Assembly (NCBI GenBank): GCA_028023455.1
Contig: JAQFVV010000013.1
Coordinates: 11,322,579 to 11,386,578 of the forward strand
Direction of reading: 5' to 3'
Length of the DNA stretch: 64,000 nt
From: Epiperipatus broadwayi
Taxonomy: Eukaryota; Onychophora; Udeonychophora; Euonychophora; Peripatidae
Of the stretch, positions 48,900-60,699 are shown piece by piece. Position numbers and translations under genes: made by a program. Numbering within the stretch: position 1 is the first letter of the stretch; each line of letters begins with the position of its first letter. A model generated the notes under the pieces. It was given only the letters and a program-made list of their open reading frames with translations. It searched no databases and had not been told where the DNA came from.

Positions 48900-50930
48900 A
48901 CAGTCAGATCTGTCTATTCTTCTGTTTCACCTACTATATACTATAGTAGTATTTATTTTGTACCCAAATCCTCGTATATTACGCTAATATGATGCTAAAA
49001 TCATGCTAATTTTAAACATAAATGTACTGGTGGTGTATGTGTGCATATATTTAGCATACAGTAAAAAACATGTATATGTGTAAAAATCAGTAAATATGCA
49101 TGTATATATTTCTAGTAAGTAAATAAGTGGAAAATGCTTTGTATGTGTAACAATAAACTACATATATGCAGGAAAGAATAATGTTAATAGAATTAAAACA
49201 TTAGAAATTTCTTTATTTAGAATATTTATTCTAAAACTAATATTTGAAATTATTATATATTTCTGCATATATCGCTAAATTATATAATTGAGTTACATAT
49301 ATAACAAAATGTTTTCCATCTTTAGATTTGTTTTTCTAAAAAGGATGACTTCATAAAATTTAATCCTTCTCACTGTATATTGACCTAATTAAAATAGAGG
49401 AGTAAAAATAGATTTTAAAACTAAGTATAAATAAATTATCCGGATCAATCGAAGGAAGACCCACTTATAAAAGAAATCAGAAACAGCAGGGATTCCACGA
49501 TTTCTGCGAATACAGTGAGATAATTAGAAAGGCAGATCTGAAATTACTAAAACAAGAGTAGGGGGATAAACTATTATATAAGTTGTTTTAGCCATCTTTG
49601 ACTTACTTAAATCTTAACTATTTCTTCAGCATCCAAAGTATTGATTCTTAAAAAAAAATTTATAAATTGGTAATGATTATGATCGTGAGCTAGAAAAGAC
49701 AATTCCCTTGCTTTCTAGACCCTGCGATAGTCTACAAGATGTGGAGAAAGGTGAACTAGAAGCCGATGCTACCCAAAGAAACTCTCAAGATAAAGCCAAT
49801 TTCCCAGAGCAGAGAAACTTAAAGCGGTAACAATTCTCCATCCATCTCAACTTAACTTCTAAACTAAACTTCATTAAATCCTAAAAAGCTAGCCAAATCT
49901 ATTAATTATGACCAAAATAATAATGTATTCTAAACTTACAAGTTAAATATAATTTTTATTTTCTTTAAATCCCAAATCTTGCCTGATTTATTTACTGATT
50001 TATTTATTGATTTACTGATTTATTTCTGATTGATTTGTTTCAACTTATTTATCTTATTCTGATTTATTAAAACTGATTTAGTTTTAACGTGCTTTATTCG
50101 ATTAATTCTAAATGATTTATTATAACTACTTTATTACGTATAATTCTAAATGATTTATTTTAAAATGATAATTAAGTTTCCAAGTTATTTTACATATTTT
50201 AGCTTAATATCAATGTTTTATTTTAATTGATAATTCTCATAAATAAGTTGAAGCTATAGTAAACTAAATCAATCAAATTTAAGCTAATTTTGTTTCAATT
50301 CCCTTTTTAAAACTAAGTGAACAAAGCCAAATTTCAGATATCACTTACGTGAAATCTTATCTTTAAATTTATGTTCTTTTAGTTAAATCTGTGCCAAATT
50401 TTATTATTTTCAATTATGTATTTGTTCAGAATGGAGTTTTACTCTTAGTTAAATCATTAGTGAGAAACGATTAGATATTCTCATGCACATATGTAATTTT
50501 GCATTTATTAATGCACAAACAAAACTCCCTTCTGAAATGGATAAAATGTCTTATTTAAGATATAATTAAAAGCTTACAGCTACTCTAAGATAGATTTGCT
50601 TTAAATGTAATATTTAATTAATATTAAGCCGAAGTGATAAAATACAGCATAAAGCTATAACTTAGTATCATAATTATCCTTAATATGCTGTAATCCTCCC
50701 TAGAATTATATAAATGCCTATATAGGTAGCTTAATAAATTAAGATTCATAAGCTTTCCTTAATAGCATAATTGTAGATGCTATATAATGAACTGATCTAC
50801 GGTAGTTTCATGGAAAGAAACTATTGTTTAGCACCCAATTTTATTATATAATGATGTAGTCAGTGGTGTGAATGTGTCCTTAAGAAATGCTTTGGCATAC
50901 ATACTTGTTACTATATCACTTTAATGGATG
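48900..50930. other. AT-rich stretch with no recognised gene
   Basis: This includes a TGATTTATT-rich low-complexity block near 49982-50160. No supported coding sequence. Confidence 0.5.
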
Positions 50931-50939
50931 CATGTTTTA

Positions 50940-51260
50940 AGGGCTACCCCATTCTTCTTAGTTCAGGAAACTACCTTCTTCAGATGGGCGTAGGGTAAGC
51001 GCCACCCATTCTGCATCCTTAGAACTGGAGCAAGAGATTCCAGACAGTTAAAATAGTTGTTCGATCACCCAGACTAAAGGTCTCTATTTCACAGCAATGG
51101 GTACGGTGTTAAGGGAGCTAGTACTTGGTACAAATCCCGTGGAAAAGCACACATTCGAGATACAGGGACTCAGATTGTATATTTTCTATATGCCTTGGTA
51201 TCTGAAGTCTGACTGCCAATCATCAGTTCATCCCGGCATAATAATTGTATATTTCAGCTT
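50940..51260. other. GC-richer island, unassigned
   Basis: About 300 bp clearly less AT-rich than its surroundings, containing GGTACAAATCCCGTGG near 51127-51142 that resembles a Pol III box B, and a 63-codon open frame (51097-51288) without recognisable content. It could be a fragment of another SINE or of a retroelement untranslated region. Confidence 0.35.
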
Positions 51261-51495
51261 TGATCTGAATCCGAATCTAATTTTATAGGCATATAAGATA
51301 TATAAAAAATATATTGATTAATTCGCGTTTGATAAAATATTCTTTATAAATGATAATAATCGCTTCTACTATCTCTAAAGCAAACGTAGATCCTGTTATG
51401 CATAAACTAGGCAGATCGTCATGAGCAAATTAAACTAAATTTATAAAGTAATATTAAGGCTCATGAAATTGTAACTTAAAATAGTGTAAATCTTT

Positions 51496-51699
51496 ATCAC
51501 CTGCGAGTGATATATATATATGACAACCAAAGTAAATTAACTAATTTGTACCGAGAAAATTAATATCACATGCGAGTGATTCGAAATGTCATATATATAT
51601 AAACCAAAACTACCTGTAATTCCTAAAATCATCACCTGCGCATGAACCAAACTTAAATGTTAATAAGTTGTAATCTCTAAAATAATCACCTGCGAGTGA
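51496..51699. repeat. Four spaced copies of ATCACCTGCGAGTGA
   Basis: Copies at 51496-51510 (exact), 51565-51579 (ATCACATGCGAGTGA), 51631-51645 (ATCACCTGCGCATGA) and 51685-51699 (exact), at 54-69 bp spacing, with diverged AT-rich spacers. Each copy has TCAC and GTGA facing each other around a CpG, which stands out in this AT-rich DNA. Confidence 0.85.
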
Positions 51700-52129
51700 G
51701 ACAAGCTATATAATCCCATTATAATTTTATTATTTCATTTATTAATTTTATTATTTAAATATTTGGCTTTTATTGAATTACTTTAAACTTTAATTTCGGC
51801 TTAGTGTTTTGATTTTGCTTATCATTCTTATTGAATCACAATTATCATTAGTTGATTATCTATTAGTTATTAAGAATCATAATCTGTATTTAGTAATTAT
51901 GCTACACCTATATAAATAGCTATACTGTTAAATATGCCAGTTCCCTATAGTCTCATGTTTTACTGATGCGCTACTACCAGCATGCGATTAAGGAAAATAC
52001 TGGTGTGACCTCACATATATCATCTGAAAGGTAGTAAATTTTTGAGCATTGGTAAAGGAACTGAGGCTAGGTTGGACAAGGGGTCTCAATAACCTAATTT
52101 CGATCAGCCTTGGGATGATTTACTAAAAC

Positions 52130-52440
52130 TCTGGATTTTGTTGTGCGAATGTACAGATTTGACTGTTACAGTGTTAAATTTGAAATTTGAGAATCTAATG
52201 GTGCGAATTCGATTCCTAAGCTAATACTGTAACAGGTCAATCCAGCAACACCTGAAGAAGAGCGGATAATAATATTACTCAAAACATTGAATCATTACTA
52301 ATCTATGTTGTCTATTTGTGTGTTATTACTAGCAAGTTGTTTGTGTTTGAAAAATTTAAATAAAGTTTTAAATTGTCTATACATTCAACATTTATTGTTA
52401 GATGATGGAAATACTCCAACATATTATCACACTGAATCAA
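52130..52440 (+). mobile_element. SINE family 2, plus-strand copy
   Basis: The box B-like AATTCGATTCC lies at 52206-52216, followed by GCTAATACTGT. The body CACCTGAAGAAGAG starts near 52249, followed by CATTACTAA and GTTGTCTA..TTGTGTGTTATTACTA. It corresponds in reverse complement to 48600-48800. Relative to that copy it carries an extra segment of roughly 50-90 bp near 52340-52395. The 5' head is too diverged to show box A. Confidence 0.6.
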
Positions 52441-52445
52441 TTAAC

Positions 52446-53123
52446 ATCAATAAGTTTATAATGAGATATTATTTTATATAGCACTATGTTTTTTATGTAA
52501 TAGTAATATTAGCGATTAAGCCAATGCACATGCGCTTTAAAGATAAATTTTAAATGAATACTCAATTTTTCCAGACACGAGATATAGTATTTTAGAAAGA
52601 ATGGAATGAATCCACCCATTCTTTTGACCCAAAGTTTATATATGGGCAAATCTTAAGTGTGTGGAAATAAGAGCGTGACGGCATTACACGATCACTTTAA
52701 ATTACATTTGTTATGTTTGAATGAATGACACTTGCGAAATCTTTACAATTTACAAACCGTCATTCTTTAGTTGAAATTAAACATATATAATGAGATATTA
52801 TTTTATATAGTGCTATGTTTTTTATGTAATAGTAATATTAGCGATTAAGCCAATGCACATGCGCTTTAAATATAAATGAACAATCAATTTTTCCAGACAT
52901 GAGATATAGTATTTTAGAAAGAATGGAATGAATCCACCCATTCTTTCGACCCAAATGTTTATGTATGGGAAAATCTTAAGGGTGTGGAAAGAATGGGTGG
53001 ATTCATTCCATTCTTTCTAAAATACTATATCTCATGTCCGGAAAAATTGAGTATTCATTTATAATTTATCTTTAAAGCACATGTGCATTGGCTTAATCGC
53101 TAATATTACGATCAATAAGTTTA
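52446..53123. mobile_element. Composite insertion of 652 bp with 13-bp flanking direct repeats
   Basis: ATCAATAAGTTTA occurs at 52446-52458 and 53111-53123, directly flanking 52459-53110. Inside, a segment of about 200 bp (TAATGAGATATTATTTTATA onward) is present twice in direct orientation (52459- and 52789-). The last part, about 52988-53110, is an inverted copy of its middle (AGAATGGGTGGATTCATTCC against GGAATGAATCCACCCATTCT). It is therefore a partly tandem, partly folded element. No ORF is present. The family is unknown to me. Confidence 0.8.
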
Positions 53124-53305
53124 GTAAATATAGTTTAAAAAATGTGTTTAACATTTAAAATATATTTTGAATATACATAATTAATTTTATAGAACTTTAT
53201 TAGATCTAAAATAAAAATAAAAAAATATTTAAAAAAACAACAACTCAAAACTTCCAATTATGGTATATATATATTTGTCTGAATATCAGCACAAAAGATT
53301 TTATA

Positions 53306-54348
53306 TACACCTGGGTCTCGTTTTACGCGGATTTATTTAACGCGATTTTGAAGTTACATGATTCATGTTTCTTCGGAAGTCGAACTCCGATAATGCGCTA
53401 TTACTTTAAATAAATTCTGCGCACTTACGTCATATTGAAACTAATAGCACATTATTGGAATTCAACTTTCATCTTAGTAATTTCAATATTTTCAGTAATT
53501 TATAATAGTAAGATTTTATGCAATAATAAAATTGAAATCATGATTTCCACATTTTATGTATACCCACATTAAATTTTACAAGATTATAATGTAAATTTGT
53601 TCAAACATTGTGCGTGTTAATTTTGCATTTTAAATCACATTCTGTTTCTGTTCAAACATTGTGTATGTTAATTTTGTATTTTAAATCACGTTCTGTTTTT
53701 GCTTTTTAAAAGAGAACGTAATCAATTATTAATCATTTAGTGTCTGCAAGATTATTTTTAATTATTTTCTTATTAATGACATTAATCACGAACGTGCTCT
53801 TAAATTCCAACGAGAGCTAAATGGTTGTATGTCTGGATATTGCGAGCTTCATAAACAATTAATAAAATCGTCTCAAAGATTAATTACTAATTACGTTGTC
53901 ACCAGAAAACCATTAACACAACATGAAAGTGAAGTTGGCGCTAGTTGTATTTTCTCTTGTGAAGAATCTGATTTTTTACCAGTTTGCAACGAACCTGTTT
54001 ATCGGCAAGTAGCAGTAATAATTAAAACGTGTATAAAAAAATATCAATTACTGTACTGTAAATTATGCATAAAAATATATTGTTTTGAATAAAATTAAAT
54101 ATTATAGTTAAAAAGTTTGTCTTGTATCAATTTTTTTCAAATTTGAAAATTTTTATTAGTCATATTTCCTTATTTTTTTTTGCGCGAATTTTAAAGTAAT
54201 TTTACGTTGGTGCTTTGCTTTTGTGCGATTTTTGAAAAATCACAGTCCGTATCCCCCCTTTTTCAAGATAAGTTACATCTATTTTTGTGCAATTTCTTTT
54301 GCACATGTTTTCTGAGGAATCTATCGCATAAAACGAGACCCAGGTGTA
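53306..54348. mobile_element. Tigger-like DNA transposon, copy B
   Basis: The element, 53308-54346 (1,039 bp), is flanked by TA on both sides. The left end, CACCTGGGTCTCGTTTTACG, and the right end in reverse complement, CACCTGGGTCTCGTTTTATG, differ by one base. It shares its sequence with copy A (30410-31611). A 56-bp internal piece near 53595-53700 (TTCAAACATTGTG...) is tandemly duplicated. Confidence 0.9.
53740..54092 (+). pseudogene. Coding remnant inside Tigger-like copy B
   Basis: The frame is open for about 118 codons up to a stop at 54092, with an internal ATG at 53829. The piece before it reads INHERALKFQRELNGC, and the piece after reads KQLIKSSQRLITNYVVTRKP. It looks like real protein, not random AT-rich translation. 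Copy A retains the second half with a frameshift. It may be the tail of a lost transposase or a passenger sequence. I see no DDE motif or DNA-binding helix-turn-helix that would settle this. Confidence 0.45.
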
Positions 54349-54399
54349 CTAATCATATTGTGATAATATATATATATATCAAAATTGAATAATTGCAAT

Positions 54400-55110
54400 A
54401 TTCAAAATAGATTATAATATAATGGATTTTGAAATATATAAGGGTTAAACTTGATATTTCTTTGTTACTATCTTATTAAATTTACATATTATTATTACTT
54501 AATGCATCCTTTGATTCTCTTTTATAAAATATTATTTTATCTATTATATAATTACATTACTTATGAGATATTAATTCACACAATCCACAAATTACATATT
54601 CTTTAGGTAATAGATGATCTGTTTATTGAATTAATTGTTTACGGAATTGAATATTTATTGACCTGCGGACTCATTGGCGCTTTATAAATATGAGTCTGTA
54701 ATAATTTGGATTACTATAAATCCACTTAAAGGCAAAATTCAGAGTTATAACATTAGTAATGAATTTATGTTTAGAAAGTTACTTATGGTAGATTATAAAT
54801 TTAGATATAATCATATATAATTTACCTTTGATCTTTCTGTTTTAAATTATTATTCATTATACTTTGACCACCAATATGTTAGATAATTCCTAATAATGAT
54901 TTATGGTAATAGTATTTATTGTTATAATTAAATGGCAAATTATGATACTAATGAAATCATGCTACCTGAAATATATATGCTAATACATTTTATTTTGTTT
55001 GCTCAAATTTAATAGTATAATGTATCTATTACATTTTTGTATACAATTAGAAGCTTGATTAGAATAATTTTTATTATAATAATTCAATTATAATCTGTGT
55101 TATCTTCCAT
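54400..55110. other. AT-rich stretch with no recognised gene
   Basis: No coding or element signals that I can support. Confidence 0.5.
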
Positions 55111-55117
55111 GGTCCCT

Positions 55118-55435
55118 AAAAAAAGGGCACTTTAATTTTGGGGGAACTTTTTTTATAAAAAAATATGATATATTTTTTCTCCCTCAAATATATGTGTGTT
55201 TTTTAAAAAAAACACCTTCTTTTTTTAATTTTATAATAACATAAAACATACATTCAAAAAAAAAAAAAAAAAAAAAATTTTTTTTATTATATTTTTTTTA
55301 ATATATTAAAAAAAAAAAAAAAATTAATAAAAAAATTATAAATAATTTTTTTAAAATAAAATAAATAATATATTTTTTGAAAAAAAAAAAAAAAAATATT
55401 TATTAGAAAAAAAAAAAAAAAAAAAAAAATCTTAA
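55118..55435. repeat. Homopolymer-dense A/T block, sequence quality doubtful
   Basis: About 300 bp consisting largely of runs of 8-23 A or T (for example 55255-55278 and 55411-55430), with almost no G or C after 55210. The texture differs from all other AT-rich parts of the window and looks like a consensus that failed on long homopolymers. Confidence 0.6.
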
Positions 55436-55779
55436 CTATCTAATGTAACACATAAAGAAGACGATTTTAATAAATTTTGTCTGTTATATTTTGGCTTGCT
55501 TAATTCATAGGGCATAATGAAGCTACATCATTATTGTTATAATATATATAAACATTAAAAGCACAAAGCTAAACTAGTCAATAAATAATAAAAATTACCC
55601 TAAATTCATAACTCATCCAGACTAGCCAAAAAAAAAAAAACTTCAAAATCCAACCAATGATTTCACTGCTAGAAGCAGACTTCTCAAGTGTAAAGAGCTA
55701 CAAAATAACACATTTAAAGTAAACATTACCCAAAATTCTACTTACATCCCATACACCCTTAATATTAAAAAAACCTTTA

Positions 55780-56420
55780 AACAAGTTAATTGTTTCAGAA
55801 TTTGCAATTTTTAATAATGAAGATTCTTTAATTCTTTTATTTCATTCCTCTCAACGAAGACAACCTTCGCTTCATCAAAATTAATAGTGTGGCATGTATC
55901 TTTTTCATGGATATATAAAGCAAAAGTAAGATATTTATTTCTAACCCTATTTTTATGTACATTAATTCTTTCATTTAAGCTCAAACCACTCTCCTATATA
56001 CATTTTTACAAAAACAAGGAATAATATACATTAGACTAGGAATAGTCTTTCTATCAAACACTACCTTTATATTATTTAATAAATTATTCAAAATAATACC
56101 CCTTTTCCAAGCAATTTTCTTATTTCCAAACAAATTACTATTTTTACATACAATTTTATAAGAAGACAATTAATTTAAATGGTACAGAAATAAAATCATA
56201 TTTATCTTTATCCTTTACATCATTACAAATATCATTACTATTAAATAAAATATTTTTAACAAATTTATCAGAGTAGCCAAAATTCAAATAGTCTTTATAA
56301 AATTGACCTTTTTGAAACAAAGCTACTCCCTAGAATTATTTAATCTCTTATTTCTCTAATAATAATTTCATAAACCACATACTTTCTGAGAAATAGATTG
56401 ATAAATATCAGGTTTAGATT
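55780..56420 (-). pseudogene. PLE C-terminal half with GIY-YIG endonuclease, left arm
   Basis: On the minus strand the blocks are, in order, a ..GYSDKFVK.. linker near 56250-56280, KNSNLFGNKKIAWKRGIIL near 56085-56140, a SLMYIIPCFCKNVY block near 55995-56040 (first GIY-YIG strand), then GESGLSLNERINVHKNR (about 55950-55995) and LYIHEKDTCHTINFDEAKVV near 55865-55920. This is the PLE pattern YxIPCxCxxVYIGExxxxLxxRIxxHK...H...H.I.FxxAK. Small frameshifts break it, including one at the YIG step. The RT palm is absent. Confidence 0.85.
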
Positions 56421-56439
56421 GATAGCTATCAGGTTTAAT

Positions 56440-57130
56440 TAAACCTGATAGCTATCAATCTATATCTCATAAAGTAGCTGCTTTAAGAAACTCTTGTTTA
56501 AGAATAAAAGATATTAAATAATTCTAGTGGGGTAGATTTGTTTCAAAAAGGTTAATTTTATAAAGATTATTAGAGAGTTAGTTACTCTCATAAATTTGTT
56601 AAAAGTATTTAATTTAATAGTAATAATATTTGTAATGATGTAAAGAATTAAAAAAATGTGATTTTATTTCTTTGCCATTTAAATTGCTTCTTATAAAATC
56701 GTATGTAAAAATAGTAATTTATTTGGAAATAAGAAAATTTCTTGGAAAAGAGGTATTACTTTGAATCATTTATTAAATAGTACAAAGTAAATTTTTGATA
56801 GAAAGATTATTCCTGGAGAAGTGTATATTAATCCTTGTTTTTATAAGAAAATATATATAGGTGAGAGTAATTTGAACTTACATGAAAGAATAAAGGTACA
56901 TAAAAGTAGGGTTAAAAATAAATATCTTAGTTCTGATTTATATATCCATGAAAAAAATACAGGCCCAACTATTAATTTTGATGAAGCTAAGGTTGCATTT
57001 TTTGAGAGAAAAGAAATAAAAAAAAATCTTTATTACTAAAAATTTATGATTCTAAAGCAATTAACTTATTTAAAAGTTCTTTTAATACCAAGGGTGTATG
57101 GTCAAGTGGAATTATGGGTAAGGTTTAGTT
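56440..57130 (+). pseudogene. PLE C-terminal half with GIY-YIG endonuclease, right arm
   Basis: The plus-strand counterpart. Residues of the 72-codon open stretch 56821-57039 read YINPCFYKKIYIGESNLNLH, then ERIKVHKSRV, then YIHEKNTGPTINFDEAKV, the GIY-YIG endonuclease core with the catalytic Arg region (HERIK). Upstream, SYQSISHKVAALRNS near 56450-56500 matches the late RT region of PLEs. Stops and frameshifts upstream of 56820 and after 57039 show it is dead. Confidence 0.88.
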
Positions 57131-57721
57131 TAAATATGTTATTTTGTAGTTCTTTACACTTGAGAAGTCTGCTTGTAGCAGTAAAATCATTGGTTGTGTT
57201 TTAAGTTTACTTTTTGGCTAGTCTAGTTGAGTTGTGAATCTGGGATAATTTTGATTATATTTATATATTAACATTATATTTGTCAATGTTCCATCTCAAT
57301 TATGATAGAATTATGTGAATATTTAGAAATGAACATATTAAAAAAGTATTATCTTTTTACTTTATTTGTTTTATAACATTATCTAATGTTTCTTTACAGT
57401 TAACCTAAGTAAATGTTAATCATTTAAATCATTGTATAGACATAATATTTATGCCTAATTTTAAGTTTCATTTATTGAGAAAATTTAAATCAAAATATAA
57501 ATGCTTGTATGGGGGTAAAAAATCTGATTTGATATTAACTTTAAATGAAAACAAGTGCTCATGAGAAACCCTAAGCTAATCAAAATGCATAGCAATATAC
57601 TTCTTGAAATCTTATGACAAATAAAAATAGGTTTTAAACACTAATTATGTTAAAGTGATGTCCTCTAATATCATCCAACTAAGTTACATGATCTAATAAG
57701 GAAATCAGACCTAACAATAAC

Positions 57722-58057
<336 letters not shown>

Positions 58058-58059
58058 GG

Positions 58060-59415
58060 ACAAATATTACATCAATGGAGATATCAGTTTAGTCCCAATA
58101 TTTACATTTGTATTACAATTTTAAGAGGTCAGAATTAAGATAATCAAAGACATGCTTAATTGGCTTACATTTTTTATACTAAATGTATCAACCCTTCTTA
58201 TCCATATTTATTTTTTAAAGTTTTATTCTGCAGTAGTCTCAAACACATGCCAAAAAAGAGTGTTACCAATCAATGATAAACAAGTGTATCATTTTGCAAA
58301 TCTGTTTCAGACAAAGCATGTATCAAAATGTAGGAAACACCTATTTTTAAGATTTTATGTAAAATATTTAGGTTACCAGTGATGTTAAATTATATGCCCA
58401 AATGCAGATTAAATAGGCAACGAAGTACTATAATCAAACAATAAGATTTAATTTGATCATCATTATAAGTTTACTTTTTTCCCATATATTTTAATATCTC
58501 AACATTTGGAACTACAACATAAACTCTAAAGGATTGATTCTTCATTAAGATCAAATGACTTCTAATATTAATGCTTAAAACACACACACACAAACAAATG
58601 TGCTCAAAATGTAAAGAATTAAACGTTTATTAAATAATCACATTTGAAGTAGGTCAATTTATAAGATACTTTATTTCATTAGAATTTGGAAAGGTGAAAA
58701 GTGAAAAAAAGATAGGATAACTAAGCAGACAAATGGACTCTTTTATCACAATAATAAATGTGCCAATTAATAAACCTAAAAAGTAAAACATGATAGGTCA
58801 TTGTAAAGAAAGGTCATTCACATAATTACTAGAAAACGATGCAGACCTGATGGTACCTAATAATAAAAATGATAAGTTATTACATTTTCTTTCCCTCTTT
58901 CTCCCTTCTTTATTTTTTGAATGAAATATATTATAAAATACAATAAAAATGAAGGGTTAAATAAGACATGGAATAAGAAGAAAATCAATTTCGAATAGTT
59001 TGTAAGACCATCTTCTTAACATTTTCTTTAACTCCAGTCGAAAAAAAAAATCTTAAAAGGATTAGTAAAGAGAGATCTGACCTCTCTTAATAAGCTTGGT
59101 CACTTCTGCTGTTTTTGCTAGAATAATCTCTTTAAACTTACCAATATCGAAAAGCACAAACATCAAGCAATCAGGTGGCTGGACTAAATCGTCGCTGACG
59201 AATCACAAAAAGAGAACTTTGATTTAAAATATAATGATTTAAAGTGATGTAAAAACTATCATATTTTACAAATCACGTGAAGGAATGTCTTCTACATTTT
59301 CCATCTGTTATAAATTTATACAACTGCAAGAAGTGGATGCATATATATATAGTATCATCACGATTTTCATCTACTATAGATCTACTACAAGATGAAGATT
59401 TTTCCAGTTTCTCCA
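58060..59415. other. AT-rich stretch with no recognised gene
   Basis: No domain, TIR or box motif seen. The 76-codon frame at 58152-58382 has no recognisable content. Confidence 0.45.
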
Positions 59416-59419
59416 AACT

Positions 59420-59660
59420 GTAAATTAATTGCCCCAACTACAATAACAAACTTTATTATTTCATCTACTAATCTCACATGTAATCTCTTTCTCAATTTAA
59501 GACTTTAGCTATCCATCTATTATCACTTCTAAAAATATTATTTGACCCCGTTCCATTTCACTCTTAATTCTTTAATGATATATCAGTAATAATCATCAAA
59601 GTATTTTGCTTTTAATCTCTTCTTGTTATTGACAATATATATTGTAACCAAGGAAAGAGG
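59420..59660 (-). mobile_element. RTE LINE copy 4, short decayed 3' fragment
   Basis: TTTATTATTTCATCTACTAATCTCACATG, CCATCTATTATCACTTCTAAAA, CCATTTCA and AATCTCTTCTTGTTATTG follow one another in the same order and spacing as in the first LINE (210-410). Confidence 0.7.
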
Positions 59661-60381
59661 GAATTAAAATATAATGCATTTTGTTGGTTGGTAGGATAAT
59701 ACTATAAGTAAGATTATTAATTAATAGATGTCTCTGAAGTATCCTTATTTTATTGTAACCACCACTGAGTCTAGTCCATGCTCCATACATAAAAGTCTCT
59801 TAAATTTGAATCATCTATTGAGTTTATTTTTTTATGTTCCACATAGTATAGTTGATAAAGAAGAAAGATGATAAAGAAGAACATTGAAAGCTATAAATAA
59901 AATAATAGAAAAATACCATGGTTAGGAAAGATGAAACATCATGGAATATGGAAAACAAATAGCTTATAACAAATGTAAATATATATAAAATAATCAAGAT
60001 ATATAGGCACTGTAATATCAGGGTAGAAGCTTGATAACAATATCAAATGGATGGAAATTTTATTTACAAGTAAAAACAACAGGGATATTATAAGTGACAT
60101 TCAAAATAAGGTAAGAAGTAAGATTCATTCTGAAACTGGCTTAATAATTACAGAAAAAGATAAAAAAATATGTATAAAAGAAATTTGAATTTGGTGTAAT
60201 AATTAATAGAATTATCATTAATTCACAAATTATAAGAGACTCAAAGAAAAGGCAAGACCTATTTAAATAAATTAAAAGTTGAGGTTGAAAAATCAAAGAT
60301 TGATAGGAAAATGGAAAAAAACATTGGAACAATATGAAACTGAGATATAAAAATGATAGCATTCCTATGACCCACATAGCA

Positions 60382-60600
60382 AGTAGCATATGTTAGTTTA
60401 AAAAACAAATGCTAATTATATGGAAAAGAGCTTTCATTTTAATGAACTTTTGGTTAAAGTCAGCAAATAACTGAGGTGAGGACCCACACTGAAAGTAGCA
60501 TATGTTATTTTACAAAACAAATTGTTATCATATAGAAAAGTGCTTTCATTTTGATAAACTTCTGATTAAAGACAGCAAATAATGAAGTCAAAATTGACAG
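60382..60600. repeat. Tandem duplication, two units of about 112 bp
   Basis: AGTAGCATATGTTA at 60382 and 60494, with matching CTTTCATTTT, AACTT and GCAAATAA blocks through each unit. About 85% similar. Confidence 0.85.
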
Positions 60601-60699
60601 GAAATTATATAGCAGTCTCAAATGAAACTAGAAAATATATAGTCATGTCATACTGACAAGGGACACTGCAGCAAATGTAAGAATTGGCATGAACTACAG

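Larger units (their letters stand above)
55560..57262. repeat. 1.7-kb palindrome made of two PLE 3' ends head-to-head
   Basis: The centre near 56436-56440 is a perfect 44-bp palindrome (GATTGATAGCTATCAGGTTT and its complement meeting at TTAATTAA-like sequence, about 56417-56462). From there both arms read outward as PLE sequence, ending in matching tails (TTACACTTGAGAAGTCTGCT, then GCTAGTCT near 55620 and 57220). Arms differ by about 15-20% plus indels, so the duplication is old. Confidence 0.9.
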
